This document shows, piece after piece, positions 34,822 to 45,569 of a DNA stretch of 61,413 bases. The notes under the pieces are model-generated. The model did not search any database. It was given only the letters and a program-made list of their open reading frames with translations, and was not told the DNA's origin. The position numbers and the translations under genes were made by a program. How positions within the stretch are numbered: position 1 is the first letter of the stretch; every line of letters starts with the position of its first letter. Source of the stretch: Gnetum montanum (Eukaryota; Streptophyta; Gnetopsida; Gnetales; Gnetaceae); the NCBI GenBank assembly GCA_015680685.1, contig MNCI01010184.1:10264-71676 (forward strand), in the 5' to 3' direction.

Positions 34822-35243
34822 ATGCAAAGACTTGTTATTTTTATTGGCTCAGCTTCCTGATGATTGGGTGACATCAAAATGGTAAGAAAACTCGAGAAGA
34901 AAACATCCAAGCACCCAAGAGAATGGCCAACACAAATGCATCAAGTTTCCTTGAAGTCACACCCTTTTCAAGCCTTGAGTCATTCCTTAGTTTGAGAAAT
35001 ACCTAGTCATCGATTCGTTAGGATTCTTATTAAAAGGGACTATACATTTCCCAAGCTAAGGGAGACCATAGAAACTGGTGGATGAATGGATGAAGTGGAC
35101 TCATTTCCTACCATATCAAAAGAACATACCCTAGTATCAACATCATAACTTTAAGGTAAAAACCAAAAATTAACAGTCAATAAGAAAATAGTTCATACCA
35201 TCGTGAAGAACACTTATTGGGTGATGAACTTACATGGTGGATA

Positions 35244-35266
35244 ACACACACACACACACACACACA
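35244..35266. repeat. (AC)n microsatellite
   Basis: About eleven AC units in the 3' noncoding region of element D, absent from the same place in C, E and G. Confidence 0.95.
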
Positions 35267-35394
35267 TAAAATGGAAAAGGATAACCATGTTGTAAAATAA
35301 AAATAAGAAAAGTTAAAGAAATTTGTAAAACAAAAACGTGTAAAACAAAAATTGTTAGACAAAAACTAAGAAGAACTGAGGGCCTCCAATGATC

Positions 35395-36800
35395 AACATA
35401 GGTGGCCATATCCCCCATGACTGAGTGAAAAGGGAGAGATTCGAAATAGAGAGTGAGGTTGCCCGCTAGCAAAGGTGTAATTGTATTGGCTATTTTTGGT
35501 TCATGGAAAGGTTTTTTTTTGTTGTACATTAACTAGTAACCTTTTATCTGGGCTTTCAGGCTTGTATATCATCATGGCTCCAGAGGGGAAGGTTGTATGA
35601 ATAATATAGGATCCTTCCCACAATGTTTGAAATTTTGTATGCTATGGTACATGCATGGGATTCCAGTAAAGAACCTTGTCTCTTGGTTGGTACCTAAACC
35701 TTTGAATTCTTAAGTCATGACGCTATTTACTATGTGCCTTGTGCAACTCATTTAAAGATAGTGCAACCAATCTATTCTCATCTGGTACATTTAGAGTTGT
35801 CAATTGTTGTTTTTGTGCTAGGTCGAGGTCCATATGAAGGTCATAAGCCATGGATAGTGTACGAAGCTCATTCTGTATAGGAAGCTTTGGTAGTTTCCCA
35901 TACACTAACTCATAGGGAGAGTAGCTTGTAGGGAGTTTCCAAGTGGAGCGGTAGTCCCAGAGAGCGTCGTTTAGTTTTATGCTCCAATCTCGCCTAAATT
36001 TGCTAATTGTTCAAGTTAATATTCTTGTAATCTCACGATTAGTAACCTCAACTTGGCCATTACCTTATGGGTGGTAAGGTGTGGTCAATTTATGCTCAAC
36101 CCCTAAGCGTTACATTAATTTGCGAAAGGTTGCACCCGTAAAATATGTTCCATTATCAGGGATGAGTGCACGTGGCACACCAAACCTATTTATGATTTGT
36201 TGTTGTACAAATCGTGCAACCATAGACGATGTGCAATCTATTACAAGGGCTACTTTAGCCCATTTTGTTAAATAGTCAATGACAACAATGATATATGCTT
36301 TTCCATTGGACATTGGTGTAATGGGCCCCATAAAATCTATTCCCCAGATATCGAAGGGTTCCAAAGGTTGAATCAATTGTTGTGGATCCTCAATTCTAGC
36401 AGTTATTCCACCATCACGTTGGTAGTGTTCACTGGATTGGGCAAAATGATGGGCATCCCGAAATAGTGTTGGCCAATAATATCCTGTAAGCAAGACCTTG
36501 GTAGCCATTCATCTACCAGCATAGTGACCCCCACAAGGGCCCTCATGAGCATCCTGGAGAACTTTTTAATTAATCTTTATTGGGCACACACCATCAAACC
36601 AAGCCATTAGGATAGACTTTATAGAGTTGTCCTTTGATTTCCATGAAGTACTTAGTTTTGTGAAAAAACTATTGTTTCTTCCTAAAGTCCATTTCCTGTG
36701 GTGTTTGTTGGGAAATGAGATAAGTAAGAATGCTGCTATACCAATTTATTTCCGTGGGCTGATTATTCACTACACCGGCAAAGAGGGTTTCATCAGGAAA
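35395..36800 (-). pseudogene. Integrase of element D
   Basis: The core reads WGIDFMGPITPMSNGKAYII, ALIPDNGTYFTGATF and QVEVTNREI, so Asp, Asp and Glu of the triad are all present. The zinc finger is broken: the C-x2-C pair of E reads SEHY here. One stop replaces the Gln of the conserved YHPQ position. The C-terminal part runs through LRTLSMAYDLHMDLDLAQKQ to KPFHEPK and ends near 35395 at the PPT-like box TCAGTCATGGGGGATATGG. Confidence 0.88.
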
Positions 36801-38330
36801 ATGATCAGATATGGCATATTCATCCTCTTTGCTATCCCAGCGCAACTGAGATAAGTGATCTATGACTACATTCTTGGTGCCTTTGCGATCTACTATTGTT
36901 AAATTGAACTCTTGAAGAATTACCAACCAACGTATGATACGTGGGCTAATCGTTGGCTTGTTCTTAAGGAACCTAATTGCACTATGATTCATATGGATGT
37001 ATACTTTGTAGCCCAATACATAATGCCTAAATTTGTCCAGTGCAAACACTACAGCCATTAATTCCTTTTTCGTAGACGTGTAGTTGAGTTGTGCACCGGT
37101 AATACTCTTACTGGCACAGTGGATGTACTAAGGTTGTTTTTGTTCATCTAATTATGTCAGTATGGCTCCTAAGGCGTAATTAGATGTGTCAGTCATGATA
37201 TGGAACAATCTGGACTAGTGAGGGGCTTGTAGAATGGGAGTTTCCATAAGCCTCTGTTTGAGAGTTTGGAATGCTCGTTCACATTCCCTGGTCCATTCGA
37301 ATGGTGAATCTTTTTTCATTAATTCCATCAACGATTTGTCAATTTTGGAGAAGTTCTCGATAAATCTCTTGTAATAGCCAATGTGTCCAAGGAATGACCA
37401 AATGTCTTTGATAGTTTCTAGTTGTTGGGTAATTCCTTGGATGACTTTAATTTTTTTTGGATCCACCTCTATTCCTGATTGTGAAATTTTATGCCCCAGT
37501 ACTATGCCATCTTGAACCATTAAATGGCTTTTGTGCTAGTTGAGCTTTAGGTTGGTTTCAACACATTGTTTCAATACTTTCTCTAACCGGTCAAGGGCTT
37601 GATCAAAGCTCTTCCCATAAGTGGAGAATTCGTCCATAAAGACTTCTACTCCGTCACCTATTTGCTATTGAAATATGCTTAGAACTAATCGTTGGAATGT
37701 GGCAGGGGCATTGCACAAGCCAAAAGACATTTGTTTGTATGCAAACGTTCCCCAAGGACTAGTGAACGTTGTTTTGGCTTGGTCTTCTGGTGCGATTCGT
37801 ATTTTGTTGTGCCCACTATACCTATCCAAAAAACTGTAGTAGCGATGCACTACTATAGTGTCTAAGACTTGATCAACAAATGGCAATGGGACGTGATATT
37901 TGAATGTTGCCATATTTAATAGCCTAAAGTCTATACATACCCTCCATTTGCTTCCTTTTTTTGGTACAATTACAAGAGGACTAACTCATTCGCTATCAGT
38001 AATGGGGTAAATGAACCCAGCCTTGAGAATTTCCTCTATCTCCTCTTTCACTATTTTTTTTAACTTCGGGTTCAATCGCCTTTGCGGTTGTTTGCGAGGA
38101 TTCATGGAGGGATTCATGTAAATCCTATGCTGGCATATCCTAGGATCTATTCCGGTTAGTTTAGGGTATGACCAGGCAAAGGATGTTGATCACTTATTTA
38201 TCACCTTCAACAAACTCTCTTTTTGCTTTGGGACAAGCTTTGCATTGATGATTACCGATTTTCCATTTTTAAGGGTCATGTATTCCAAACCTGTGGGCAA
38301 CAATTTTAAATCTAGGGGCTCTTATTTAAA
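36801..38330 (-). pseudogene. Reverse transcriptase and RNase H of element D
   Basis: RT spans about 38200-37215, with LNMATFKYHVPLPFVDQVLD, FLDRYSGHNKIRIAPEDQAK and FGLCNAPATFQRLVLSIFQ. The catalytic box is FMDE (37640-37629), with Glu in place of the second Asp of the usual DD. VLGHKISQSGIEVD follows. RNase H (about 37200-36830) has MTDTSNYALGAILT, LMAVVFALDKFRHYVLGYKV and MNHSAIRFL, where the usual TDH reads MNH. Confidence 0.87.
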
Positions 38331-39060
38331 CTTCTCAGGAATCTCCAACTTCCCTCGATTAATATTTTCAGGGTTAAGGGCTAGAAGTTGGCAACGGACT
38401 TGCTCAAGTGCATACATGCTTTCAACGTAAGTAATAGTTATCCCCTCAGTCAGTTCCATGCATGTCATTGAATTGTTCTCTTGGTTAGCCATCAGCCACT
38501 GGGTTTTCTCTTGTTGTGTGGTTGCTGCATATAGGCACTTTTGTATGTCGATGTCTTGTGCACACCGATTGCATGCAGACAATGTTAAACTCTGCATTAC
38601 CCATGATTTCTGCACACAATGGCACCCTATGTCACTATATGCGATGCATGAAACTTTCTTCTTCTCAATCTTTCCAAAAGTATTTTTCTTGGATATTTCT
38701 AGGGAAAGATTGCGAATTCCTAGGCATGCGTCTATTGTGCTCAGCCATGCCCTTCCCATTATTATCGAGAGAGCCCCTTTGTCATTGTTTATTTGGATCA
38801 CCAAGAAATCAGCTGGGTATGACCAACCACCTACAATGGTGACAATGTCCTCAACTTGTCCCAAAGGAATAGTGATGGACTGGTTAGCCAGCTCTAAGCG
38901 AATATTTCTCTTCTTGAGTGGAGGCAAGTTCCAGGTTTTATACAATTCTTGTGAAATTAAGTTGACTCCCGAGCCTGAGTCAAGAAGATCCTTATGAGGT
39001 TTATTCCCAATGACTTGGAGGTAAATTAGGAGGCTTCCCAGATCAGAGAATTTCTTGGGA
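38331..39060 (-). pseudogene. Aspartic protease of element D
   Basis: LLDSGSGVNLIS with DSG at 38981-38973, then TIPLGQVEDIV, DFLVIQINNDKG and IIMGRAWLSTIDACLG. The 207-codon stretch 38945-38322 is uninterrupted, the longest open protease-linker segment in the window. The active site looks intact. Confidence 0.87.
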
Positions 39061-41613
39061 AGCTGGCCTACCTTAATCTAGTTAGTAATGGTATGTGTTA
39101 ACATAATCGTCTGCACTGGCCTCAATTTTTGGTTTGAAGGGGGTCCTGAAATCTTATTTGGTATGGGGGCATTTGGATGTTCAACCGCTTGTGGAAATGA
39201 GGGCTTAGTTGGATTGTCGGTTCTAAAGAAAGGTCTTTTTGACATATGATTGTTAGAACCAATTGGAAATTGAGGATTGATAGCCCTCATGATATTGGGT
39301 TATTGCGGTTGAGTGGGAAATACCCTTGGCATTGTTGGAGCGGTTGGTGGTGGAGCTACCAGCGTAAAATATGCTGGTGGATTCAGAGGATAGCATGGGT
39401 ATGGAGTGTCTCCTGAAGGAGAAGGAGTCCTAAAATACTCTTGAACCTGGTAGTAACATGGTGGGGCTAAGTGACCCATAGAGTCACTTGGAGAAATCAG
39501 CTATTGCACATAATAGCCATAAGGATCAGGTTACCAGTAAGGGTGCTGTTATCTCGGCGGTGACATCCCCCATGACTGTGGGTATTGCCACTATTGATGT
39601 TGTCTGATGGGTTGTGGTGGAGTTCCACTTGGTTAGTATGTTATTGGTTGGTGGAACTATCTTGGGTTACCTTGAGGATAAGGTAACCTTCGGGGTATCT
39701 ACCGTTGGTTAAGTCTTGGATTAAGTGCATACACCCTAGACTCTTGTAGATGTGAGGTGATTGGATAACATCCCTTAGAATGGTCATATTGGTAGATCTC
39801 ACATCCATCATCATCGTCTATGTTAGAATCCACAACTTCACTGGAGATAGTAATTTTCCCCTTACCCTTGTTATGTGTAGGGCCTGAATTTCTCCGCTTT
39901 GTCTTATCTTTGTCACTACTTCGTTCCTCCTTAGACTCCTCTATGATTTTCAAGATAGTTTCAAGTCTAGAGTCTAAGGAATCCCATAGTTGATCCACCT
40001 TAGCCGATACTTCTGTTATTAGTTTTTGATTTGGAAAGGTTTTTCTATTCACCAACTCTTCGAGTGGTGAATCATCCTCCTCATCACAAAATCTCACTCC
40101 ATTCTTTCGAAGGGAGGGATTGTAGTTGTATTCTTCTGCACTTTCCCTTTTTCATAGCTCACCTTCTTCTTTGGCTACTTTCTCCAACAAGCGATGTATT
40201 TCATGGGCTCTTTGTTTTGATAGTCTCGCTTGGGCATAAGTCCCAAGGGTTCTCCTAGTCTCATGCCTTAGCCCATCTACGATGTGGCAAAGTTGGTCCC
40301 ACTATGCGTATCCATGGCCTGGGTAACGATGTAACAATGCATAGTAGTAGCCCATGGCAGCATCCAAGGGTTCATGATTACCTTGCTTCCATCCTTTGGA
40401 TCTACTTACGCAAATTAGACACTTTGGAGTATGTTTGATACTTATTGTTGAAGAGTTCTAACATCGTACTCTACCTCCTGATGGTTTCTGGTTCTAAGGA
40501 CTGGTACTAGCTCTCTACTTCCTTAATGAGTGTCCTAGGAAACAACTTTAGTTTTTGCCACTCGTTTTCTATGTTCTATAAGGCATAGGCATCGTGGAAT
40601 TCCTGTAAATGATGTTGCAAATTAGCGTTGTATCCTCCTTCAAAGAGTGGGATATTCTTCATGTCTAAACGCTTGATCCAAATATCTCTTTGATGCCTTG
40701 TTGGAATCCTCATTGCCTCCGTTATATCAAGCATACTTCAGGTTACCAGTAGGGGCTCATCATGATCATCTCTTTCATGACGCCTGTGATGTCTTCATTG
40801 TTCCCTACTTTCCCTTCGTTCATGCCCTTATCCTCTCTTTCGAATTTCTCGTTGAGGTCTCTCATTATGCTTACCTTTATCCTCACTGTTATGTTCATGA
40901 TGGCTGCGCCCAGATGTGGAAGGAGAGGGTGAGTGATGGGATGAAGAAGAAGAAGGAGAACCATCCCCATGACGATGTTTCCTACCCTCTCTTCAGTTGC
41001 TACGGCCCCAATTGCGATGACGATCTAAGTGCCCATCCTTGTCATGTGTTGTTGTTGCCTCTATGAACAATTAGCATTCACAGGGATCAGAACCAGGGTT
41101 GTGTATCGTGGATCGTAGGTTCTAATACCCCACCTCCTCACTATCGTTAGGAGGGGGAACATCATTCGATAGCAAACTCGTTATAAGTGGTTCACCATCT
41201 CTGATTTCACTTAGGACATGCGGGACCCCTTTTCCCTTCAACAGTGTGTGATGGATTTCCTACCTTGAGTCCCTTGTATGTTGTGCTACCATGGGATGGT
41301 AATCCCTTGTGTCAAAATATGTTGCAATGTATTCAGCATAAAACTGTGTCATGCTGATTTGTGCAAGAGCATGGAGGAGCATGTTAGGGACTGCATGATC
41401 TGGAGGTAACACTATGTTACCTTTCAAGTCTCTCCAGCGCAACTGTTCGTCTTGATGAAGGATAAAGGTAAAGTCTGGTATGTACTCATTGGGATGAGTA
41501 TATACCACTCTATATTGCTGAGGAACTGACAGATTTTGGTTATGTGTTTGATGTTGTCGACTGTCTCTAGTATTATCCCTAGGTGGTGAGTTACTCTTGT
41601 GAGAAGAAGACAT
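39061..41613 (-). pseudogene. gag of element D
   Basis: It starts at 41613 (MSSSHKSNSPPRDNTRDSRQ) and is open for 117 codons, including RWRDLKGNIVLPPDHAVPNM. The gag core (about 40700-40200) is frameshifted. KVDQLWDSLDSRLETILKI and the variant zinc knuckle CEIYQYDHSKGCYPI (second Cys changed to Tyr) lie at 40097-39699. A Pro/Gln-rich tail ends at TDNPTKPSFPQ and MLTHTITN before the protease. The fourth base class of stops is mostly TAG/TAA. Confidence 0.85.
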
Positions 41614-41731
41614 TGTTATCGGTTTGCTATTTAATCATATATAATTTTTTGTTAAATTAACCCTAAGGTTCGTTAAAGCTCCCAACGATGTGAGTGATAT
41701 CCTATGTTCTACTTAGCACATAAACACTTAG

Positions 41732-41749
41732 TCCCCGACAATGGTGCCA
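41732..41749 (-). other. Primer binding site of element D
   Basis: The minus strand reads TGGCACCATTGTCGGGGA, three transitions from the tRNA-Asp complement, one base from the LTR. Confidence 0.87.
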
Positions 41750-41750
41750 A

Positions 41751-42512
41751 TGATGAGTGGTGAGATACCCCTACACTCAACCATATAAATACAAGCGCAG
41801 CACGTGCAATCCAGTCGAACTTCACAAACTAAGTGCCTACACGCCTCATGAAACACTTAGAGTTAATCATTCGTTGTCTTCCTAGACTTACTTGTAGTTG
41901 TCACGGTGCATGGTTAAGCAAGTCTGAGGTATATGATGTTTATAGTTTTTATGTTTTATCTCCTATGCTAACAAGGTGAAGGGTAGAGAGACTAATTACT
42001 AATTCTAACTACTGAACTAAGTCTAAATTAACCTAGCGTCAGCATCCGTTCCCACTTACCGTACACACCCTGAACTGATGTAACCTTGGCTACCAAACGC
42101 TAATCGTTGTTGGGATCACCAAGCATAACACACGTGCTTGAAGTGGTCGTACTGAGGTACTTAACTAGGAGAGAAGGGTTGAGAGAGTTTTAATAACTAA
42201 TAAAGTTGTAAATAACAGATAACAAAATCCTAACTAGCCTATTCCATGCACTGCAAGATTCATCTGAAAAGCTCATCTTTATTGCCATACACAAACTTGT
42301 ATTCAAATACAATGTTTGCTCGAATAAAGATCTGTTCACTTTGGGACTCCTACTACAGGCACATGGAAAATATTCTATCTCTGGAGTGATCAATCTTCTA
42401 GAGTTTCCCTACTTCTAAGCCTAGGATGAGAAAACAAGGGAGAGCTGCCTCTTATTTATAGATAGATATCATGTACGCTATATTGCGGCCCATGCGATAT
42501 CGCGTCCCATTA
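41751..42512 (-). repeat. 5' LTR of element D
   Basis: 762 bp, plus strand TGATGAGTGGTGAGATACC ... CGCGTCCCATTA. The last CA has become TA. The U3 palindrome array is shortened to about three units (42465-42510). TATA at 42460-42453 on the minus strand. Confidence 0.88.
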
Positions 42513-42713
42513 GGGACCTTGACACAAATTTTTCAATTTTTTCCATTTTACTAATTGCCTAACCCCTACACCTTGGGTAGTTGCCAGTGATAAATCTCCA
42601 AACCAGTTTTTTCCATAACCACAACTCATCCAATGTGCTTCATATTAAGGCAAGGTATGAACTGCATTGTGATTATCTATCCTTCCTCAATTGTGACTGT
42701 GTTGTGTGTGTAG
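42513..42713 (+). other. 3' noncoding region of element E, second part
   Basis: This continues element E after the D insertion and ends with TGTGTGTGTAG (42703-42713), an acceptor-like site directly before the short ORF. Confidence 0.6.
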
Positions 42714-43103
42714 ATGGCGATCATACAAACAATGGACTGGGCTTGGAGGAAGCACTCAGGATGGACTGGAACTGGAGCATTTACAAAAGGAGCAAGTTGG
42801 GTGGCATGGCTATGGATAAACAACAAAAGGTGCAATCTCAACATTGATGACAACATGCTCCATCTTCTTTCTCTCTCTTTTTTTCTCTTCAAGCTGTCAA
42901 ATAAAGGCTTGGATGCCATTTATGTACGAGTGTTCACCACAATGGTCATGAACACTAATGTTGTAATATGCTTATTGATCTGTTCACTAGGCACGTTAAG
43001 TCTGTCATCCCATTCCACCATCAGTTGTCAATTAGTTAATAATCCCATACCTTCCCAATATTTTGTAAGGAACTCAAGGACAAGTTTTCATTCAGTCATG
43101 TGA
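42714..43103 (+). CDS. Short env-position ORF of element E, uninterrupted
   Basis: 129 codons, MAIIQTMDWAWRKHSGWTG ... NSRTSFHSVM. The start follows an acceptor-like TAG, as in D and F. The N-terminal 45 residues match D in nucleotide and partly in protein sequence. The middle has a hydrophobic run, LLSLSFFLFKL, and a second around VVICLLICSLGTLSLSS that could be a weak membrane segment. The frame stops two codons before the LTR, and the LTR's first TGA is in the same frame. It is the only uninterrupted ORF in this position. No known family recognised; expression is not shown. Confidence 0.5.
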   Translation: MAIIQTMDWAWRKHSGWTGTGAFTKGASWVAWLWINNKRCNLNIDDNMLHLLSLSFFLFKLSNKGLDAIYVRVFTTMVMNTNVVICLLICSLGTLSLSSHSTISCQLVNNPIPSQYFVRNSRTSFHSVM

Positions 43104-43106
43104 GTA
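43089..43106 (+). other. Polypurine tract region of element E
   Basis: CATTCAGTCATGTGAGTA before the 3' LTR, damaged relative to GTCATGGAGGTA of element D. Confidence 0.6.
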
Positions 43107-44035
43107 TGATGAGAGCAGTTACTCTAGTAGTTATTCTAATTATTAGAGTGGTTACTCTAGCGGTTACTCTAGTAGTTATTCTAATTATTAGAGTGGTTAC
43201 TCTAGCAGTTACTTTAGCAGTTATTGTAATTATTAGAGTGATTACTCTAATTATTATAGTAGTTGCTCCCAAGTTTATAAATTCAGTGCCCAGGTGCACA
43301 ATTGGGAAGAAGTCTTTTAGCAGTCAAGTAGCGAGACTCTTGTAGTGTGTTTGAAAGTTAGAGTATTTTCCAAGTGCCTACAGCAAGAGGTGTAAGTGTG
43401 GATGTATCTTTATTCGAGCATTGTGTACCTAAGCACACCCTGTGTACAACAATAAAGATGAGCTCTTTGATTCATCCTTGCAGCACTTGAGATTTGTTTT
43501 CTTACGCATTTATTTTATTTTATTTTCTTATGCATTTATTTTATTTTATGCACTTTACATGTTTTTTATTAGCATAACAATTCATTTTGATCAATTAAGT
43601 AAATCGTTAAATTACACAAGCACGACCACTTCGAGCATGCATGCAATGCTTGGTAACCCAGTAACAAGTAACGTTTCATAATCCCAGTAGTGTTGCACTA
43701 GTTCAGGATGGGTATAGAAAGCGGGAATGAATGCTGGTGTTAGGACTAGTTAGAACTTAGTTAATGAGTAGTTAAGTTAAATTAGTCACTTAGTTACCTC
43801 TCTCCTTCCCTACTAGCACCAGACATAAAAACATAAAAGCTATAAAAATCATATGCCTCAAGCTTACTTAACCATACAATCGTGACATACAGGTAAGCTT
43901 GGGAAGATAATGATCAACCAACCCATCCTTGTTCCACAAGGGCGCATAAGCACTTAGTCCTTGGAGTTCGACCGAATCTTGTGTGAAATGCTCATATTCG
44001 TATGGTTGAGCGTAGGGGTGCCTTGCCGCTCATCA
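43107..44035 (+). repeat. 3' LTR of element E
   Basis: 929 bp, TGATGAGAGCAGTTACTC ... CCGCTCATCA. The U3 array spans only 43113-43262 against 23953-24205 in the 5' LTR. TATAAATT is at 43276, and AATAAAGATGAGCTC at about 43451. Target duplication CCTAG follows. Confidence 0.92.
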
Positions 44036-45149
44036 CCTAGTGATTACGACTAACCATTCTTCAATGTTTTTGGGCCTTGATGTAGTGATTAAGTATGTGA
44101 TTTACTCTAGGCTATTACTCTTCTATGAATGAAATTCAAATCAAAATTGCTTTAGTTTGCAACTCAAATTATGAAAAAAATATATAAATGCAAACCAAGC
44201 ATACAAAATGTAATATTTGTCCAACAAATCCTTAAAAGTCTTCTATCGCAATAAAGCCTCATTTCATATGATTTCAAAATTAAAGGACAGACACATCGAT
44301 GCCAGAAACCAGGAAAGAACCTAGAGAGAAGCACCACAAGCGGCCCGCTGACGCATGAAGAAACCTTAATTGGCATGTTTTCTTTGGCTATTTGATTGAA
44401 AGGTCCCAAAGACTCTTCGTGTCAAGTGTTCTAGCCAGCAATAAGCAAATGATCTTTTGCGGAAACTTCATTTGTGATTGCTGCAGCTTTGTCTGTCTTC
44501 ACGACATACTAGCTTGTTAAAGGGTTGTTCTAATGGATTTGGTCAAATGTAAGCATCTTGCATAAATGCCCTGGTCACTTTGTCTTCAAGAAGGGGACCT
44601 TAAGGATTGACTGTTGCCCAGTGACTGAACTCACATATTCAGCTCACCCACACATTGTGGAAGAAATCTCAACCACGGTCAATCAACCGCGCCAAACACG
44701 GTATGAACATTATGCAGTTCTGGCGTGCTAAAGAAATCTAGGCGTTCTTCATCCTTTGGAACCTATGGTTACATTTTCCGTAACCTTTGATGTCCGAAAT
44801 TCTGTTGCTATCCCTGTTTCTTGTTTTCTGTCGGTGGAATAGAAGCTCCTCATCTTTGACCAGATTTCAAGGCCGCGTTGGTGCTGCTGCTGCATTTCTT
44901 TTCAACTAGTATCAGCTAACTATTTCTAAATCTAAAGTAATGTGGGATTAAAATGCTTATACGATAACAAAGGAAATTATATAATTATCAAAATCAATTT
45001 TTAGTATATACTGCTGAGGCACTTACTAAAGTTTAGCACTATTTAGAAGTCCACTAATAAAATATTCTTAACCATATGTATAACAACATTAATGAAAATA
45101 AAATTTGTTAATAAATTGGTAGTAAAGATACACAATTGGTAGTAAAATT
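44036..45149. other. Spacer between element E and the copia element
   Basis: It contains repeat R2 (44072-44431), then about 500 bp of mixed-composition DNA (44432-44930) without retroelement similarity, then an AT-rich run to the copia pol start. Minus-strand frames at 44432-44900 show short sensible stretches (for example VKTDKAAAITNEVSAKDH near 44530-44440) but no recognised protein. It may be host gene remnant or the eroded 5' half of the copia element. Confidence 0.4.
44072..44431 (-). repeat. Repeat R2, paired with 21402-21751
   Basis: A direct copy of R1, slightly diverged. The minus strand reads HEESLGPFNQIAKENMPIK preceded by a TGA where R1 has TTA. Before E inserted, R1 and R2 lay about 2.3 kb apart. 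Confidence 0.7.
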
Positions 45150-45569
45150 TGTTAAGTGCTACTCAATTGCAAGAGAAGGTTCATAGAATAACCATTTAGA
45201 AGGGTGCTTGTGAAATTTATTATCCTTCAAGAGGAGCTATTGCAGTTTTTCAAATGAGCTCCAATAGATTATTTCCATTAAAGATTGAAAGTGCTCAATC
45301 TTGCCAAAAGGTTGAAGTAAAAGACCCAACATGGCTTTGGCATTTTCGCTATGGCCACTTGAATTTTGAAGGATTAAAGACTCTACAACAAAAAAATGTG
45401 GTGACTCATCTTCCTCAAATTATAATTCCTTCCAGAGTCTATGAAGAATGTGTTGTTGTTAAACAACATCATTTTCAATTTTTTCAAGGAAAATCAGGGA
45501 GTAAAGAATGTCCTTGACCTGGTTCACTCTGACATTTGTGGGCCAATAAAACCATCTTCAAATGGAGGT
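45150..45569 (+). pseudogene. Copia pol part 1: pre-integrase region and integrase start
   Basis: It opens with LLSATQLQEK-like sequence, then MSSNRLFPLKIE and LWHFRYGHLNFEGLKTL (His pair of the zinc finger). VYEECVVVKQHH follows, in which the first Cys of C-x2-C reads Tyr. After a frameshift near 45510 it reads LDLVHSDICGPIKPSS, containing the first catalytic Asp of integrase. Element F begins a few codons later. Confidence 0.87.

Larger units (their letters stand above)
33856..35394 (-). other. 3' noncoding region of element D
   Basis: It contains the acceptor-like site at its end, the conserved CTTTGGGG block (34225-34292), the hairpin (34732-34821) and an (AC)n microsatellite (35244-35266). 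No conserved ORF. Confidence 0.65.
32652..42512 (-). mobile_element. Element D: near-complete Athila-like gypsy element inside E
   Basis: On the minus strand: LTR (42512-41751), primer site, gag, protease, RT, RNase H, integrase, 3' noncoding region, short 3' ORF, polypurine tract and LTR (33495-32652). It is 9.9 kb. Flanks are GGGGT (32647-32651) and GGGAC (42513-42517), explicable as a decayed 5-bp duplication. D must be younger than E. Its protease active site is intact, and the RT box reads FMDE. Confidence 0.9.
23947..44035 (+). mobile_element. Element E: Athila-like gypsy element split by element D
   Basis: The 5' LTR (23947-24975) and 3' LTR (43107-44035) are flanked by identical CCTAG (23942-23946 and 44036-44040). 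Inside lie the primer site, gag, protease, RT, RNase H, integrase, 3' noncoding region and a short 3' ORF. Element D (32652-42512) has inserted in the 3' noncoding region. Without D the element is about 10.2 kb, a normal size for this lineage. The pol frame is broken by a modest number of stops. Confidence 0.9.

Noticed and set aside
38458-38997. 179-codon plus-strand ORF
   Set aside because: Opposite-strand shadow of the protease-linker of element D, whose minus-strand frame carries the DSG motif.
42714-43103. Calling the short 3' ORF an envelope protein
   Set aside because: There is no signal peptide or clear membrane anchor, and no similarity to an envelope can be seen; only position and gene order support the term env-like.
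43100-43345. 81-codon ORF with VVILIIRVVTL repeats
   Set aside because: Same array in the 3' LTR of element E.
44164-44409. 81-codon minus-strand ORF as an intact host gene
   Set aside because: It probably runs through a splice donor into intron-like sequence, and the paired copy R1 does not keep the second half; only the short conserved string is credible.
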